Source: Candidatus Eiseniibacteriota bacterium
GTDB lineage: Bacteria > Joyebacterota > Joyebacteria > Joyebacterales > Joyebacteraceae
Length of the DNA stretch: 60,851 nucleotides
NCBI GenBank assembly: GCA_030600655.1
Contig: JAUVLP010000003.1
Location: 1-60,851 of the forward strand
Reading direction: 5' to 3'
Part shown: piece by piece, positions 8,849 through 18,155 of the stretch
Layout: each line of letters opens with the position of its first letter
Position numbering within the stretch: position 1 is the first letter of the stretch
The notes under the pieces: generated by a model
Database searches by the model: none
What the model saw: the letters and a program-made list of their open reading frames with translations, nothing else
What the model was told of the DNA's origin: nothing
Program-made: the position numbers and the translations under genes

Positions 8849-9736
8849 GTGTTGGAATCTCTCAGTTCATATATGGCGGAGAGGCGTGGGGTTGTAGAGG
8901 ATGCGCTCGAGTCCTTTCTCCCGGAATCCGGGGGGCGGTACTCGCGCCTCACGGACGCGATGCGCTACAGCGTTTTCTCCGGGGGGAAGAGGCTCAGGCC
9001 GATTCTTGCGATCGCGGCTTTTGAGATAGTGGGCGGAGAGGGAGATGCGGTGCTCGCCCCGGCCTGCGCGACTGAGCTCATCCACACGTATTCGCTCATC
9101 CACGATGACCTGCCGGCAATGGATGATGACGATCTCAGACGCGGCCGTCCGACTTGTCACAAGGAATTCGATGATGCGCTGGCCATTCTCGCTGGCGACG
9201 CCCTACTGACACTGGCATTCGGGATAGTGACTCAGGAGGACGTCCTTCCGCCAGAGCGTGCTGCAGCCATCGTCCGCGAACTTGCGGGCGCCAACGGTCA
9301 CGGAGGAATGTTGGGTGGGCAGGCAGCTGACATAGCGATGGAGGGAGAGCTCCCGGACATCGGGGCTATCGAGTACATCCACGGACACAAGACCGGCGCG
9401 CCGGTTGCGGCAGCGGTGAGGGTTGGCGCCATGGCTGCCGGAGCCAAGAGCATCGATATGGAGCGGCTGACGGCGTATGGGGAGAGGATAGGCATGGCTT
9501 TCCAGATCGCCGATGACCTGCTTGACGAAAGAGGCACGGCAGAGGAGATGGGCAAGGCCGTCGGCAAGGATCGTGACCACGGCAAGATGACGTATCCTGG
9601 AGTTGTGGGAGCGGAGTCAGCGGTGATTCGTGCGCAGGAACTCGTGGACGACGCGATTCAATCGCTCGATGCGTACGGGGAGCGCGTGTGGGCGCTCGCC
9701 GAGATCGCTCGATTCATAGTTGACCGCCGCAACTGA
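8849..9736 (+). CDS. ispA: Polyprenyl synthetase (geranyl/farnesyl diphosphate synthase)
   Basis: Class I trans-prenyltransferase that condenses isopentenyl diphosphate with allylic diphosphates. Start GTG 8849 directly after the xseB stop, giving 295 residues. The first aspartate-rich motif [10 protein letters not shown] is at 86-95, with GGKRLRP upstream. The second, [11 protein letters not shown], lies near 225, with [15 protein letters not shown] between them. The DDxxxxD spacing of the first motif is the bacterial FPP/GGPP type; chain length cannot be fixed by eye. It is followed by dxs, so the precursor pathway and the first elongation enzyme are made from one transcript. Confidence 0.93.
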   Translation: MLESLSSYMAERRGVVEDALESFLPESGGRYSRLTDAMRYSVFSGGKRLRPILAIAAFEIVGGEGDAVLAPACATELIHTYSLIHDDLPAMDDDDLRRGRPTCHKEFDDALAILAGDALLTLAFGIVTQEDVLPPERAAAIVRELAGANGHGGMLGGQAADIAMEGELPDIGAIEYIHGHKTGAPVAAAVRVGAMAAGAKSIDMERLTAYGERIGMAFQIADDLLDERGTAEEMGKAVGKDRDHGKMTYPGVVGAESAVIRAQELVDDAIQSLDAYGERVWALAEIARFIVDRRN

Positions 9737-9750
9737 CTGTTGGAGCTTTG

Positions 9751-11664
9751 ATGATGGCAAGACTTCTGGACGCTATCGACTCACCGCAGGATCTCCGGAA
9801 GCTGGATGTTGGGAAACTGGAGATACTCGCGGAGGAGCTGCGCGACGAGATAATCCAGGTTGTCTCGCGGACGGGAGGACATCTTGCTCCGAGCCTCGGT
9901 GTCGTTGAACTCACATTGGCGCTCCACTATGTGTTCGATTCCCCCCGCGACAGGATCGTTTGGGATGTGGGGCATCAGAGCTACGCGCACAAGCTTCTGA
10001 CGGGTAGGCGCGAGCGTTTTGCGACTCTTCGCCAGTACGGCGGTATCTCAGGTTTCCCCAGTAGAGAAGAGAGCCCGCACGACAGCTTTGGTACCGGTCA
10101 CGCAAGCACGTCTATCTCTGCGGCCCTCGGCATGGCGTGCTCACCCGAGTTTGCCGGGGTGAGCAGGCGGGCGATCGCAGTCATAGGAGACGGTTCGCTG
10201 ACTGCGGGTCTTGCTTTCGAAGGACTGAATCAGGCAGGACACCTGAAGCGTAATCTCATCGTGGTGGTTAATGACAACCGTATGTCGATTTCCAAGAACG
10301 TCGGTGCGCTGTCGCAGTATCTGACAAGGTTGAGAACAGCTCCAACTTATCACCGCCTCGAATCCGAGGTCTGGGAGATAATGGGGAAGATCCCCGCGAT
10401 CGGTGGGAAGGCCCGCGATCTGGCAAGCCGAGCCCTCGAGGGGATCCGGGGCGTCTTCGTGCCTGGCGTCCTCTTTGAGGAGCTGGGTTTCAAGTACTAT
10501 GGGCCAATCGATGGGCACAGTGTGGGGCTTCTGATCGAAGCGTTCGAGCGTGTGAAGTACATCGAGGGGCCGCTGTTGCTTCACGTCATGACGACGAAGG
10601 GCAAGGGCTATCAACCTGCCGAGGACGACGCATCGCGTTTTCATGGACTTGGTTCCTTTGACAAGGCCACCGGGAGTCTCAAGGCGAGGCCGAAAGCCAT
10701 CTCATATACGGAGGTGTTCGGACGAACCCTGGTGTCACTGGCGGACGACGATGAGAAGATCGTCGCGATAACAGCGGCAATGCCGGCGGGAACCGGCCTT
10801 GCCCATTTCGCGAAAACGTATCCCGAGAGATTCTTCGACGTCGGCATCGCAGAACAGCATGCCGTGACCTTTGCCGCCGGCCTGGCCGCGGAGGGGATGA
10901 AACCTGTGGTGGCCCTCTACTCGTCATTCCTGCAGCGTGCCTACGATCAAGTCATCCACGATGCATGTCTGCAGGATCTTCCCGTACGGTTCATGATCGA
11001 CAGAGGAGGGATTGTGGGTGATGACGGCCCGACGCATCACGGCGTTTTTGACCTCAGCTTCCTGCGGGCAGTCCCGAACCTCGTGCTGGCGTCTCCGAAG
11101 GATGAGAACGAGCTGGCTGCGATGGTGTGCACTGCGCTCAAGTACGATGATGGGCCGATCGCGGTGAGGTACCCCCGGGGCGCAGGTCTCGGAGTCAGAA
11201 TGGACTTCAGACCTACGGCGCTTCCGATAGGCAAAGCGGAGCGCTTGAGAAGCGGTACGGATGTCTGCCTTCTGGCCATCGGCTCCATGGTTGCCACGGC
11301 ACAGGAGGCCGCCGAGTTGCTCGTTGAAGGCGGCATACATGCGTCGGTCGTGAACGCGCGGTTTGTCAAACCGTTGGATCGCGATCTCATTTTTGAAGAA
11401 GCCGCCCGCACGGGACACATAGTGACCATTGAGGAGAACGTTGTTGCAGGTGGGTTCGGCGCTGCTGTGATGGAACTCCTTCAGGCCGAGGGCGTCTACG
11501 GAGTGCGCGTCAAGGTTCTCGGCATTCCGGACGAGTTCCTGGAGCACGGTTCGCGCTCACGCCTTCTCGCCAACTGTCACCTGACGCCGGACGGCGTAGC
11601 TGAGAGCGCTCGAGCACTCCTGCGGTCGAGTCAGAACGTGTTGAGAGAGGAGGCCGAGGAATGA
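9751..11664 (+). CDS. dxs: 1-deoxy-D-xylulose-5-phosphate synthase
   Basis: Thiamine-diphosphate enzyme joining pyruvate and glyceraldehyde 3-phosphate, the entry step of the MEP isoprenoid pathway. About 637 residues, standard length. Diagnostic stretches are [36 protein letters not shown], the ThDP motif [33 protein letters not shown], the catalytic glutamate in [15 protein letters not shown] and [19 protein letters not shown] at 9742-9745 precedes TTG 9748, ATG 9751 and ATG 9754; 9751 is a choice among near-equal starts. The 3' end overlaps nadK by ATGA. With ispA upstream it forms a small isoprenoid module. Confidence 0.97.
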   Translation: MMARLLDAIDSPQDLRKLDVGKLEILAEELRDEIIQVVSRTGGHLAPSLGVVELTLALHYVFDSPRDRIVWDVGHQSYAHKLLTGRRERFATLRQYGGISGFPSREESPHDSFGTGHASTSISAALGMACSPEFAGVSRRAIAVIGDGSLTAGLAFEGLNQAGHLKRNLIVVVNDNRMSISKNVGALSQYLTRLRTAPTYHRLESEVWEIMGKIPAIGGKARDLASRALEGIRGVFVPGVLFEELGFKYYGPIDGHSVGLLIEAFERVKYIEGPLLLHVMTTKGKGYQPAEDDASRFHGLGSFDKATGSLKARPKAISYTEVFGRTLVSLADDDEKIVAITAAMPAGTGLAHFAKTYPERFFDVGIAEQHAVTFAAGLAAEGMKPVVALYSSFLQRAYDQVIHDACLQDLPVRFMIDRGGIVGDDGPTHHGVFDLSFLRAVPNLVLASPKDENELAAMVCTALKYDDGPIAVRYPRGAGLGVRMDFRPTALPIGKAERLRSGTDVCLLAIGSMVATAQEAAELLVEGGIHASVVNARFVKPLDRDLIFEEAARTGHIVTIEENVVAGGFGAAVMELLQAEGVYGVRVKVLGIPDEFLEHGSRSRLLANCHLTPDGVAESARALLRSSQNVLREEAEE

Positions 11665-12527
11665 AGACGGTCGGCATAATTGCGAACACATCCAAGAGCG
11701 GCATAGGCACTGCTGCAGCTCACGTGTTCGAGTGGACCTCGCTTCACGACCTGACGTTAATTGTCGACAGATCCTTTGGGGAATTTGCGCCGTCGGGCGT
11801 CACCTGTCTTGCAGAGACTGATCTCGTCGATGCCGCGGATTTGATCTTCGCGTTCGGTGGTGATGGAACACTCCTCACGGCTGCAAGGCGAATCGCCGTT
11901 GCCGGCCGTGAGACTCCAATCATCGGAGTGAATATGGGGAGTCTCGGTTTTCTTACCCAGATTGCCGAAGACGAATTCGTCGATGTCCTGAAGCGACTCA
12001 GCCCGGATCGGCTCCCTATCAGCTCGCGTATGATGCTTTCTGTTGAGATCGCAGGTAAGGGCGAGAAGGTTTCTGCGTTGAATGACGTTGTGATCGCCAA
12101 GGGAGCTGACTCAAGGATGCTCTTTTTTGAGGCGCGAGTCGATGGTGAGATCGTCACGCGGTACGCTGCCGACGGGTTGATTCTGTCGACATCCACAGGG
12201 TCGACGGCTCACTCCCTCTCAGCAGGCGGCCCGGTCGTCGCACCCAATCTCAAAGCTATGATAGCGACGCCTATCTGTCCTCATTCGTTGAGCATGCGCT
12301 CACTGGTGATTCCGCCATCAGCAGTCATAGAAGTTGAGATGCTGTCGTGCGACGAGAAGACAATCGTGGCGGCGGACGGGCACAAGGCTTTCCGGGTATC
12401 TGTTGGAGAGACGGTGGTTATCAGGCGGGCTGTGCTGGATGCGCACCTGGTCGAGATCGCAGAGAGATCCTACTACGAGATACTGCGGATCAAGATGCGT
12501 TGGGCCGGCGGCGTGCGGGAGCGATAG
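11661..12527 (+). CDS. nadK: NAD kinase
   Basis: Phosphorylates NAD to NADP in the cytoplasm. 288 residues, typical. The kinase signature [14 protein letters not shown] begins at residue 66 with the catalytic Asp68, followed by the substrate loop [20 protein letters not shown] and the glycine-rich [20 protein letters not shown] stretch near 170. ATG 11661 overlaps the dxs stop. NADP(H) is needed by the MEP pathway reductases, which may explain the coupling, though the operon is mainly a general housekeeping string. No unusual features are seen. Confidence 0.95.
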   Translation: MKTVGIIANTSKSGIGTAAAHVFEWTSLHDLTLIVDRSFGEFAPSGVTCLAETDLVDAADLIFAFGGDGTLLTAARRIAVAGRETPIIGVNMGSLGFLTQIAEDEFVDVLKRLSPDRLPISSRMMLSVEIAGKGEKVSALNDVVIAKGADSRMLFFEARVDGEIVTRYAADGLILSTSTGSTAHSLSAGGPVVAPNLKAMIATPICPHSLSMRSLVIPPSAVIEVEMLSCDEKTIVAADGHKAFRVSVGETVVIRRAVLDAHLVEIAERSYYEILRIKMRWAGGVRER

Positions 12528-12530
12528 ATC

Positions 12531-13079
12531 ATGGCACCATTTCCACGTCCGGTTCTCCGGGATCTTGTGAAGCTACCCAACATCATGACGCTCCTCCGGC
12601 TGGCGCTGGTCCCGGTAGTGCTTGCGCTGCTCATAGGCGACAGACGGCAAGCCGCGCTGGCCACGCTTGCTCTGCTTGCTGTGACAGATTGGGTGGACGG
12701 GTTTCTGGCGAGGCATCTGGGGCAGGTCACGACGCTCGGCAAGATCCTCGACCCTCTCGCCGACAAGGTGGCGGTTGCCGCACTGGTGATCTTCCTTGCC
12801 ACAAGAGGCGAGTTACCCGTCTGGGGCGCCATCGTGGTGCTGGCGCGGGACGTCGGGATACTCATCGGCGCCCTGGTGTTGGCGCGGACCACAAAGGACG
12901 TGCCGCAGGCCGGCAGGGTGGGCAAAGCTACCGCCGTGGCGCTTGCCGTGATGGTGCTCGTGTACGTTGCCGACTGGCAGGTTGCTGAACCGATCGCATT
13001 CTGGTGCACCATGACACTGGTTGTTCTCTCGGGTTCATTGTATGTACGGACGATGCTGGCGGCGCGGGTGCCCCAGTAG
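12531..13079 (+). CDS. pgsA: CDP-diacylglycerol-glycerol-3-phosphate 3-phosphatidyltransferase
   Basis: Integral membrane enzyme committing CDP-diacylglycerol to phosphatidylglycerol. 182 residues with four or more hydrophobic helices. The CDP-alcohol phosphotransferase signature is perfect: Asp53, Asp56-Gly57, Ala60-Arg61, Gly70, Asp74 and Asp78 at the canonical spacing, and LPNIMTLLRLALVP at 15-28 is the usual first helix. The start is ATG 12531, three bases after the nadK stop. Related family members (PgsA versus CDP-alcohol transferases for other head groups) share this motif, so substrate is inferred from length and the N-terminal sequence. Confidence 0.9.
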   Translation: MAPFPRPVLRDLVKLPNIMTLLRLALVPVVLALLIGDRRQAALATLALLAVTDWVDGFLARHLGQVTTLGKILDPLADKVAVAALVIFLATRGELPVWGAIVVLARDVGILIGALVLARTTKDVPQAGRVGKATAVALAVMVLVYVADWQVAEPIAFWCTMTLVVLSGSLYVRTMLAARVPQ

Positions 13080-13116
13080 GGAGACGGAAGACACACCGAA
13101 AGCCGGGTGGTAGGAA

Positions 13117-14262
13117 ATGAATGCAGGAGCTCTCGACAAGAGCAAGGTCTATCTGCTCAGACTCTACGATGGGAACGTCGACGACATCGCCGCCCGGATC
13201 GATGTGCTGCTTAACAAGAGCGGTCTCCACAGCATTGCAAGCAGGGGAGAGACTGTTGCAGTCAAGATGCATTTCGGAGAGAGCAACGACACCGGGCATG
13301 TGAAGCCGCGCTTCGTTCGGCGCATAGTCTCCTGGCTCCAACACGAAGGTATGCGGCCCTTCCTGACGGACACGAACACCCTTTACAAGGGAACCAGGGG
13401 CGATTCAGTTGCGCACATGAGAGCTGCCGCGGAACACGGGTTCACATTCGCGGCGGTCGGAGCGCCCATCATTATTGCAGACGGACTCAGGGGAACGAGC
13501 GAATACCGCGTCAGAATAGGCAGGAAGCATGTCGAGGAGGCATGGCTGGGCATCGAACTCGTGAAGGCCGACAGCATCTTGAGCCTCGCGCATTTTAAGG
13601 GGCACGAGCTCTCCGGGTTTGGGGGGGCCATCAAGAACCTGGGGATGGGGGGAGCCTCGAGAAAGGGGAAGCTCGAGCAGCACTCCACCACTGGTCCATA
13701 TGTGCGCGCCACCTGCATCGCCTGTGGGACGTGCGCGTCGTGGTGTCCGGCGGAGGCTATTGCCGTTGGAGAAATAGCTGTCATAGATGAGGATAAGTGC
13801 ATCGGTTGCGCCGAGTGCGTTGTTGTTTGTCCGGAGGGTGCCGTGAGCATCCGCTGGGATGAATCTACTGACATTTTCCAGATGAAGATGGTAGAATACC
13901 TGAGCGCATTTGCGGCTATCAAGCGGGGGCGGATCGGGTACGTCAATTTCATCACGGATGTTCATCCACTCTGTGACTGCTACGGTTCCGGAAAGGTCCC
14001 GATAGTTCCCGACATAGGGGTTGTCGCTTCCCTCGATCCGGTGGCCATTGATCAGGCGTCGTACGATCTTGTGAACGAGGCGCCGGTGGCGAGAGATGCC
14101 GGTCTTACGGCGACCTACAGACAGGGTGGCGACAAGTTTCGTGATCTGCATCCGGGTGTGGACCCGGCCATTCAGCTGAGATATGCCGAGGAGCTGGGTC
14201 TGGGGACAAGGAATTACGAATTGATAGAGATTGCTGAGAGCGCCCGTAGCTCAGCTGGATAG
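13117..14262 (+). CDS. DUF362 protein with two [4Fe-4S] ferredoxin motifs
   Basis: 381 residues. The N-terminal two thirds is the DUF362 domain (VAVKMHFGESNDTGHVKPRF near 47-66, SLAHFKGHELSGFGGAIKNL near 156-175). It is interrupted by a ferredoxin insert with two complete cluster motifs: Cys200, 203, 206, 210 and Cys228, 231, 234, 238. The family is widespread in anaerobes; its reaction is not established, so only a redox or metal-related cytoplasmic role can be proposed. No signal peptide is seen. The start is ATG 13117, 37 bases after pgsA. The stop TAG 14260-14262 lies inside the tRNA-Arg gene, so the last seven sense codons double as tRNA sequence. Confidence 0.9.
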   Translation: MNAGALDKSKVYLLRLYDGNVDDIAARIDVLLNKSGLHSIASRGETVAVKMHFGESNDTGHVKPRFVRRIVSWLQHEGMRPFLTDTNTLYKGTRGDSVAHMRAAAEHGFTFAAVGAPIIIADGLRGTSEYRVRIGRKHVEEAWLGIELVKADSILSLAHFKGHELSGFGGAIKNLGMGGASRKGKLEQHSTTGPYVRATCIACGTCASWCPAEAIAVGEIAVIDEDKCIGCAECVVVCPEGAVSIRWDESTDIFQMKMVEYLSAFAAIKRGRIGYVNFITDVHPLCDCYGSGKVPIVPDIGVVASLDPVAIDQASYDLVNEAPVARDAGLTATYRQGGDKFRDLHPGVDPAIQLRYAEELGLGTRNYELIEIAESARSSAG

Positions 14263-14316
14263 AGCACTGGATTCCGGTTCCAGGGGTCGGAGGTTCGAAT
14301 CCTCTCGGGCGTACCA
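14240..14316 (+). tRNA. tRNA-Arg (anticodon CCG)
   Basis: A complete 77-nt cloverleaf with encoded CCA at 14314-14316. The acceptor stem GCGCCCG pairs with CGGGCGT (closing G-U), the D arm holds AGCTCAGCTGGATAGAGC, the anticodon stem is CTGGA/TCCAG with loop TTCCGGT (anticodon CCG, reading CGG), and the T arm contains GGTTCGAATCC. It overlaps the last 23 bases of the DUF362 gene on the same strand, so it is probably co-transcribed with and processed from that mRNA. Confidence 0.97.
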
Positions 14317-14321
14317 CACAT

Positions 14322-14354
14322 GGCCACGGTCGGTAGCAACTGCCGGCTGTGGCC
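14322..14354 (+). terminator. Stem-loop after tRNA-Arg, weak terminator candidate
   Basis: GGCCAC 14322-14327 pairs with GTGGCC 14349-14354, extended inward by six more pairs including G-U, around a nine-base loop. It is placed where transcription of the upstream operon would end, but no T-run follows, so intrinsic termination is uncertain; it may serve as a processing or Rho-linked structure. Confidence 0.3.
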
Positions 14355-14424
14355 GCACGGATTCAGTTCGAGCGCACCATAGGGAGTCTGTTGGAGCCTT
14401 GAATGCGAGACCACGGAGGTTCAC

Positions 14425-16542
14425 ATGAGAAGCTCAATCGTGATGGTGCTTGTCGTGCTGACGGTGCTGGGTGCCGTCGCGGCGCACGGTGAGACAGTCT
14501 ACTCGATCGCTCTCGACGGCGGGGCGGCAGTATCCGAGTCCATGTCAAGAGGGGGAACGGTCAGGTTCATCGGGGTCTCTGAGGCACTCATCGCGGGTGA
14601 TGCCGAACTGGGCGTTGCTCTCAGGCGTTCTGGGCTCGAAGCTGAGATCGTTTGTGACGCCGGTGACTGGGAGAATCTCTACATCTGCTACCCCGGGCGC
14701 GTCAAGAGTGATGTTGGTCGGTACAGTGAGATCCTCTGGGAAGAACCGAACGGGGTGGTGCTCGTGGGGGTGTCGACAGCAGATGTTGAGCTTCTGAGAA
14801 CTGTTTCATTCATGATCTATCCCCTTCCCATATCAGTGAATGCCGTCGAGTGGTTCGATAATACCCCGGCTCCCCTTGTCGATGCCTTGCAAGACGAGCG
14901 TTCTGTGCGGGGATTCGTGGGGGATGTGATCGATGCCATCTCCGCGGATTCGCTGCTGACCCACGTCGAGCAGCTCTCTCTGTATCCGGGCGGTGAGCTC
15001 AGAACACGCTATGTCCGACGTGAGGAGTGCTTGGATGAGGCACGCACCTACATTGTCGATTGTCTGGAACGGTATGGGGCGGTCGTGGACACGCATCACT
15101 TCGGAGTTGCCGGATACACCTGCGAAGAGGGAATAAGCGGTCCTGTGGTCATCTATCCCGCCGAGAACATCGTCGCGACCTTGCCGGGTTCGGGACGCCT
15201 CCAGGGCTCATACGTTGTCTGCGCGCACTACGACGCGATCGCCGGCAATTCATTCCCAGATACGGCGCATTTCTGGTGGTGTGACAATCCCGCACCAGGA
15301 GCGGATGACAATGCGACCGGTGTCGCGACTGTGCTCGAGATGGCGCGTGTCCTGATCGAATCCGGGGCGTCGTTCCCGTTCGATATCCGCTTCATCCTCT
15401 TTTCGGGAGAGGAGCTTGGACTTCTTGGAAGCGACGCGTACGTGGATTCGATCGCCGCGGTGGGAGACACGATCTATGCGGCTCTCAATGTAGACATGAT
15501 CGGGTACAAGCTTAGTCCGGACCACCCTGACACGTGCCATCTGGTGACCAATCAAGGCACGCGGTGGTTCGCGAACTGGATATTGGACACGGCGGAGACG
15601 GTCTATCCATCGCACTTTGACGGTCTTGACGTTGTGAGGATTGACAAGGCGCTGATGTACAGCGACCACGGCAGTTTCTGGATGAACGGCTACGATGCGC
15701 TGATCGCGATCGAGCACTGGAATCCGCGTGTACGGAACCCCTACTACCACACGATCCAGGATACATTCGCCTCGGTCTACTCAGGTCAGCTCACGGCGAT
15801 CACGAAGCTGTGCGCTGGAGCTTTCGCACGGCTGAACGATCCAGACAGCCAGATAAATCTGGTGGTCGATGAGGGCGACATCGGCATCACGCCCAATGAT
15901 CCGGGCTTCGGCACGACGGTCACTGTCGGTACCGAGGTGCACGTGTATGGTCCCGAGGAACACGTCGACGCAACTCTGGAGCTTTGGGACGGAGATGTCG
16001 ATTCAGGCGAACTTATCTCGTCCTTCAGTTTCGCCCGGACGATGGGTGGGGGCGAGTATGTGGAGCACGACTTCACCTGGGCACCGGACGAGAGTGATGT
16101 CGGAGGGCATGAGCTGAGTCTGCGCGTTACAACGACCGGCACGGACGAACTCACGATGAGCGACAATGTGGCGGTGGTGACGGTTGCTGTGACGTCCTCG
16201 GAGCTACGCATTCTCAGCCACTACACCTATCCGAATCCTGCACCGAACGCCGGCGAACTGGCATTCCGGTACGAGCTCTCGAACTCCGCAAGGCATGTCG
16301 TGCTTGAAGTGTTCGATCTCACCGGACAGAAGCTGGGCGGTCTCGAGATGTACAATGAGGAACACGGAGATGAAGCCGAGAACGCCGGTACGCTGCCGGG
16401 TTGGAACACTGTCATGTGGGACGATCTGGATGGCGAGGGTGACTTGGCGAGTGGCCTGTATATCTATAGGATCGCAGCTCGCGAGGTGGGTGTGACAGAG
16501 CCTGCCGATGTTGTCATGGGAAAGTTTGCTATCGTGAACTAG
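14425..16542 (+). CDS. Secreted M28-family zinc peptidase with C-terminal FlgD-like domain
   Basis: 705 residues starting at ATG 14425 behind GGAGG. Residues 1-21 are a signal peptide (hydrophobic core ending GAVAAHG). The catalytic domain carries the five co-catalytic zinc ligands of M28: His268 (VVCAHYDAIAG), Asp295 (GADDNATG), Glu330 with general base Glu329 (SGEELGLLGS), Asp357 (LNVDMIGY) and His415 (YSDHGSFW). A beta-rich linker of about 500-590 is followed by a C-terminal domain starting SHYTYPNPAPNAGELAFRYE and ending LASGLYIYRI. This is a FlgD/T9SS-like Ig fold common at the C-terminus of secreted proteins in FCB-group bacteria. It is probably an aminopeptidase exported for protein scavenging; whether the tail is a sorting signal is inference. 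Confidence 0.9.
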   Translation: MRSSIVMVLVVLTVLGAVAAHGETVYSIALDGGAAVSESMSRGGTVRFIGVSEALIAGDAELGVALRRSGLEAEIVCDAGDWENLYICYPGRVKSDVGRYSEILWEEPNGVVLVGVSTADVELLRTVSFMIYPLPISVNAVEWFDNTPAPLVDALQDERSVRGFVGDVIDAISADSLLTHVEQLSLYPGGELRTRYVRREECLDEARTYIVDCLERYGAVVDTHHFGVAGYTCEEGISGPVVIYPAENIVATLPGSGRLQGSYVVCAHYDAIAGNSFPDTAHFWWCDNPAPGADDNATGVATVLEMARVLIESGASFPFDIRFILFSGEELGLLGSDAYVDSIAAVGDTIYAALNVDMIGYKLSPDHPDTCHLVTNQGTRWFANWILDTAETVYPSHFDGLDVVRIDKALMYSDHGSFWMNGYDALIAIEHWNPRVRNPYYHTIQDTFASVYSGQLTAITKLCAGAFARLNDPDSQINLVVDEGDIGITPNDPGFGTTVTVGTEVHVYGPEEHVDATLELWDGDVDSGELISSFSFARTMGGGEYVEHDFTWAPDESDVGGHELSLRVTTTGTDELTMSDNVAVVTVAVTSSELRILSHYTYPNPAPNAGELAFRYELSNSARHVVLEVFDLTGQKLGGLEMYNEEHGDEAENAGTLPGWNTVMWDDLDGEGDLASGLYIYRIAAREVGVTEPADVVMGKFAIVN

Positions 16543-16564
16543 TGGGCGGTCTGCACGGGCGAAC

Positions 16565-16846
16565 GTGGTGACGGACCTCGATGATTCTCCTGAGGCAGCG
16601 GAGGAACGCGTGGAAACACCCGGTCTGAGACCGAGTGGCGAAGCGAGGATCAGGCGGATCGTTATCGGTCTTGCCAATCTGGCACTGGCAGTTATGCTTT
16701 TCTATGCGGTCCACCGGTTTATGCGCGATGTGATGCCCGTCTATGGAAACCGGTTTGCCTACGTCCCGATAGCGATGGCCGGCCTGGCGTGCTGGAGAGG
16801 CGCCATAGGCGTCATCCTTCTGTCGGGGAGGCGGAGTGGACGGTAG
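16565..16846 (+). CDS. Small membrane protein of unknown function
   Basis: 93 residues from GTG 16565 (GTG 16568 is equally possible). The first 30 residues are acidic and polar, followed by two hydrophobic segments, about 31-52 (IVIGLANLALAVMLFYAVH) and 65-85 (AYVPIAMAGLACWRGAIGVI). I do not recognise a family. Its last 11 bases overlap the next gene, the HAD-lipid kinase fusion, so the two are likely co-translated and the small protein may assist that membrane enzyme; this is inferred only from position. The ribosome site is weak. Confidence 0.6.
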   Translation: MVTDLDDSPEAAEERVETPGLRPSGEARIRRIVIGLANLALAVMLFYAVHRFMRDVMPVYGNRFAYVPIAMAGLACWRGAIGVILLSGRRSGR

Positions 16847-18101
16847 TCGGGAAGGTGAGCGCAGGGGAGTAGTTGCTTTCGACTCTGACGGTGTGCTTCT
16901 CAGGCACCTGTTCCTGCTCCGCGCTGCTCAAGAGGCTGGCCCACTGACCTTGCTGAGAGCATTCTGGCTCGGGCTGCTTCTGAAGCTTGGGCGCTTGGAC
17001 ATCGGGACTGTGGTCGAGAGAGCATACGCGCTTCTGGCAGGTCGCTCCCTCGATGAGTTGCTCGCTGTTGGGGAGAGGATGCGTCTCGCTAAGGGGGCTG
17101 CAGAGGTATGCCTTGATCTGAGGCGGGCCGGCTATATCGTTGTTCTTGTGAGCGCCGGTGTTCCTCAGGAAGTGCTGGAGCTGGTGGCGGTCCGAGTCGG
17201 GGCTCAAGCGGTACATGGTGTATTGCTCGAAACCGAGAGCGGTCGCCTGACCGGGCGTCTGCTTGAACGTCGTCACACGGCCCGCGGAAAGCGCGACGGG
17301 CTTGAGAAGATCCTGCGACGCTGGGGGTTCAGCTGGCGTGAGTTGACTGTGGTGGTTGACGATGCCAGCAACGGGCAGATAGTCGATGCGGCGTGGCGCA
17401 GCGTAGCGGTGAATCCGGAACGATCGATCATGAGGACAGCGAGTTTCGTGCTGTACACCCGGAATCTCAGAGAGATCCTTGAGTTTTTCCCGGAGGGCCA
17501 CGGAAGTGGGATTACCCCCGCATGGTTGGCGGGTCGGCACGAGCTCTTTAGAAAATCGATTCACCTGTGTGCCGTAGCAGTTCCGATACTGGCCATGTGG
17601 TCGCTGACGCATACGCTGTGGCTCGTTGGCATGGTGACTCTGTTCTACGCGTTGTCGGAGCAGTTCAGGGTGTTGGGTGTTGCGCTGCCGCTCTTTTCGA
17701 CGGTGACTTGGCGGGCAATGCGTTCGGCTGAGTGCCGGGGGTTCGTACTGGGGCCGCTGCTGTTCGGCATAGGCATATGGTTGACGCTTGCTCTATTTTC
17801 GCTATCAGCGGCGACCGTAGGTATACTGGTGCTAGCGGTTGGTGACGGTGCCGCGAGTCTCATGGGGCGGGTATTTGGCCGGACTGTGCTGGCCTACAAC
17901 CGGGAGAAAACGATCGTCGGATCGCTCACTGTCTTTGTCGTAGGCGCGGTTGTTGCTATGAGCTATCTACCGTTGGGCTGGTCGCTTGCGGTAGGGGTTG
18001 TTGCCAGCTTTCTGGAATCGCTACCACTTGGAGCATATGACAATCTATTGCTTCCATTGGTGTCTGCCGGCATGGTATCTGTTGCTCTGACGCTGGCCTA
18101 G
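16836..18101 (+). CDS. HAD-superfamily phosphatase fused to a CTP-dependent prenol/diacylglycerol kinase-like domain
   Basis: 421 residues from GTG 16836 behind GGGAGG. Residues about 10-215 look like a SerB-type HAD hydrolase: nucleophile loop VVAFDSDGVLL, motif II IVVLVSAG, a Lys in ARGKRDGLEKIL and an acidic motif VVVDDASNGQIVD. From about residue 228 the protein becomes a polytopic membrane domain opening with ELFRKSIHLCAV and containing GDGAASLMGRVFGR then EKTIVGSL. These are features of the dolichol kinase/phytol kinase/CTP:diacylglycerol kinase family, with roughly six hydrophobic helices. I infer opposing or sequential phosphate chemistry on a lipid alcohol, possibly an undecaprenyl or other polyprenyl carrier. 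I know of no characterised protein with this pairing. Confidence 0.8.
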   Translation: MDGSREGERRGVVAFDSDGVLLRHLFLLRAAQEAGPLTLLRAFWLGLLLKLGRLDIGTVVERAYALLAGRSLDELLAVGERMRLAKGAAEVCLDLRRAGYIVVLVSAGVPQEVLELVAVRVGAQAVHGVLLETESGRLTGRLLERRHTARGKRDGLEKILRRWGFSWRELTVVVDDASNGQIVDAAWRSVAVNPERSIMRTASFVLYTRNLREILEFFPEGHGSGITPAWLAGRHELFRKSIHLCAVAVPILAMWSLTHTLWLVGMVTLFYALSEQFRVLGVALPLFSTVTWRAMRSAECRGFVLGPLLFGIGIWLTLALFSLSAATVGILVLAVGDGAASLMGRVFGRTVLAYNREKTIVGSLTVFVVGAVVAMSYLPLGWSLAVGVVASFLESLPLGAYDNLLLPLVSAGMVSVALTLA

Positions 18102-18122
18102 AAACGCTTCTGACTGGAGGAA

Positions 18123-18140
18123 ATCCGGGCTGCCCCGGAT
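18123..18140 (+). other. Perfect stem-loop ahead of the nucleotide-sugar dehydrogenase gene
   Basis: ATCCGGG 18123-18129 pairs with CCCGGAT 18134-18140 around CTGC, ending six bases before AAGGAGGG (18147-18154). No T-run follows. It may insulate or tune translation of the next gene; no function can be assigned from sequence. Confidence 0.4.
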
Positions 18141-18155
18141 GCTCATAAGGAGGGC

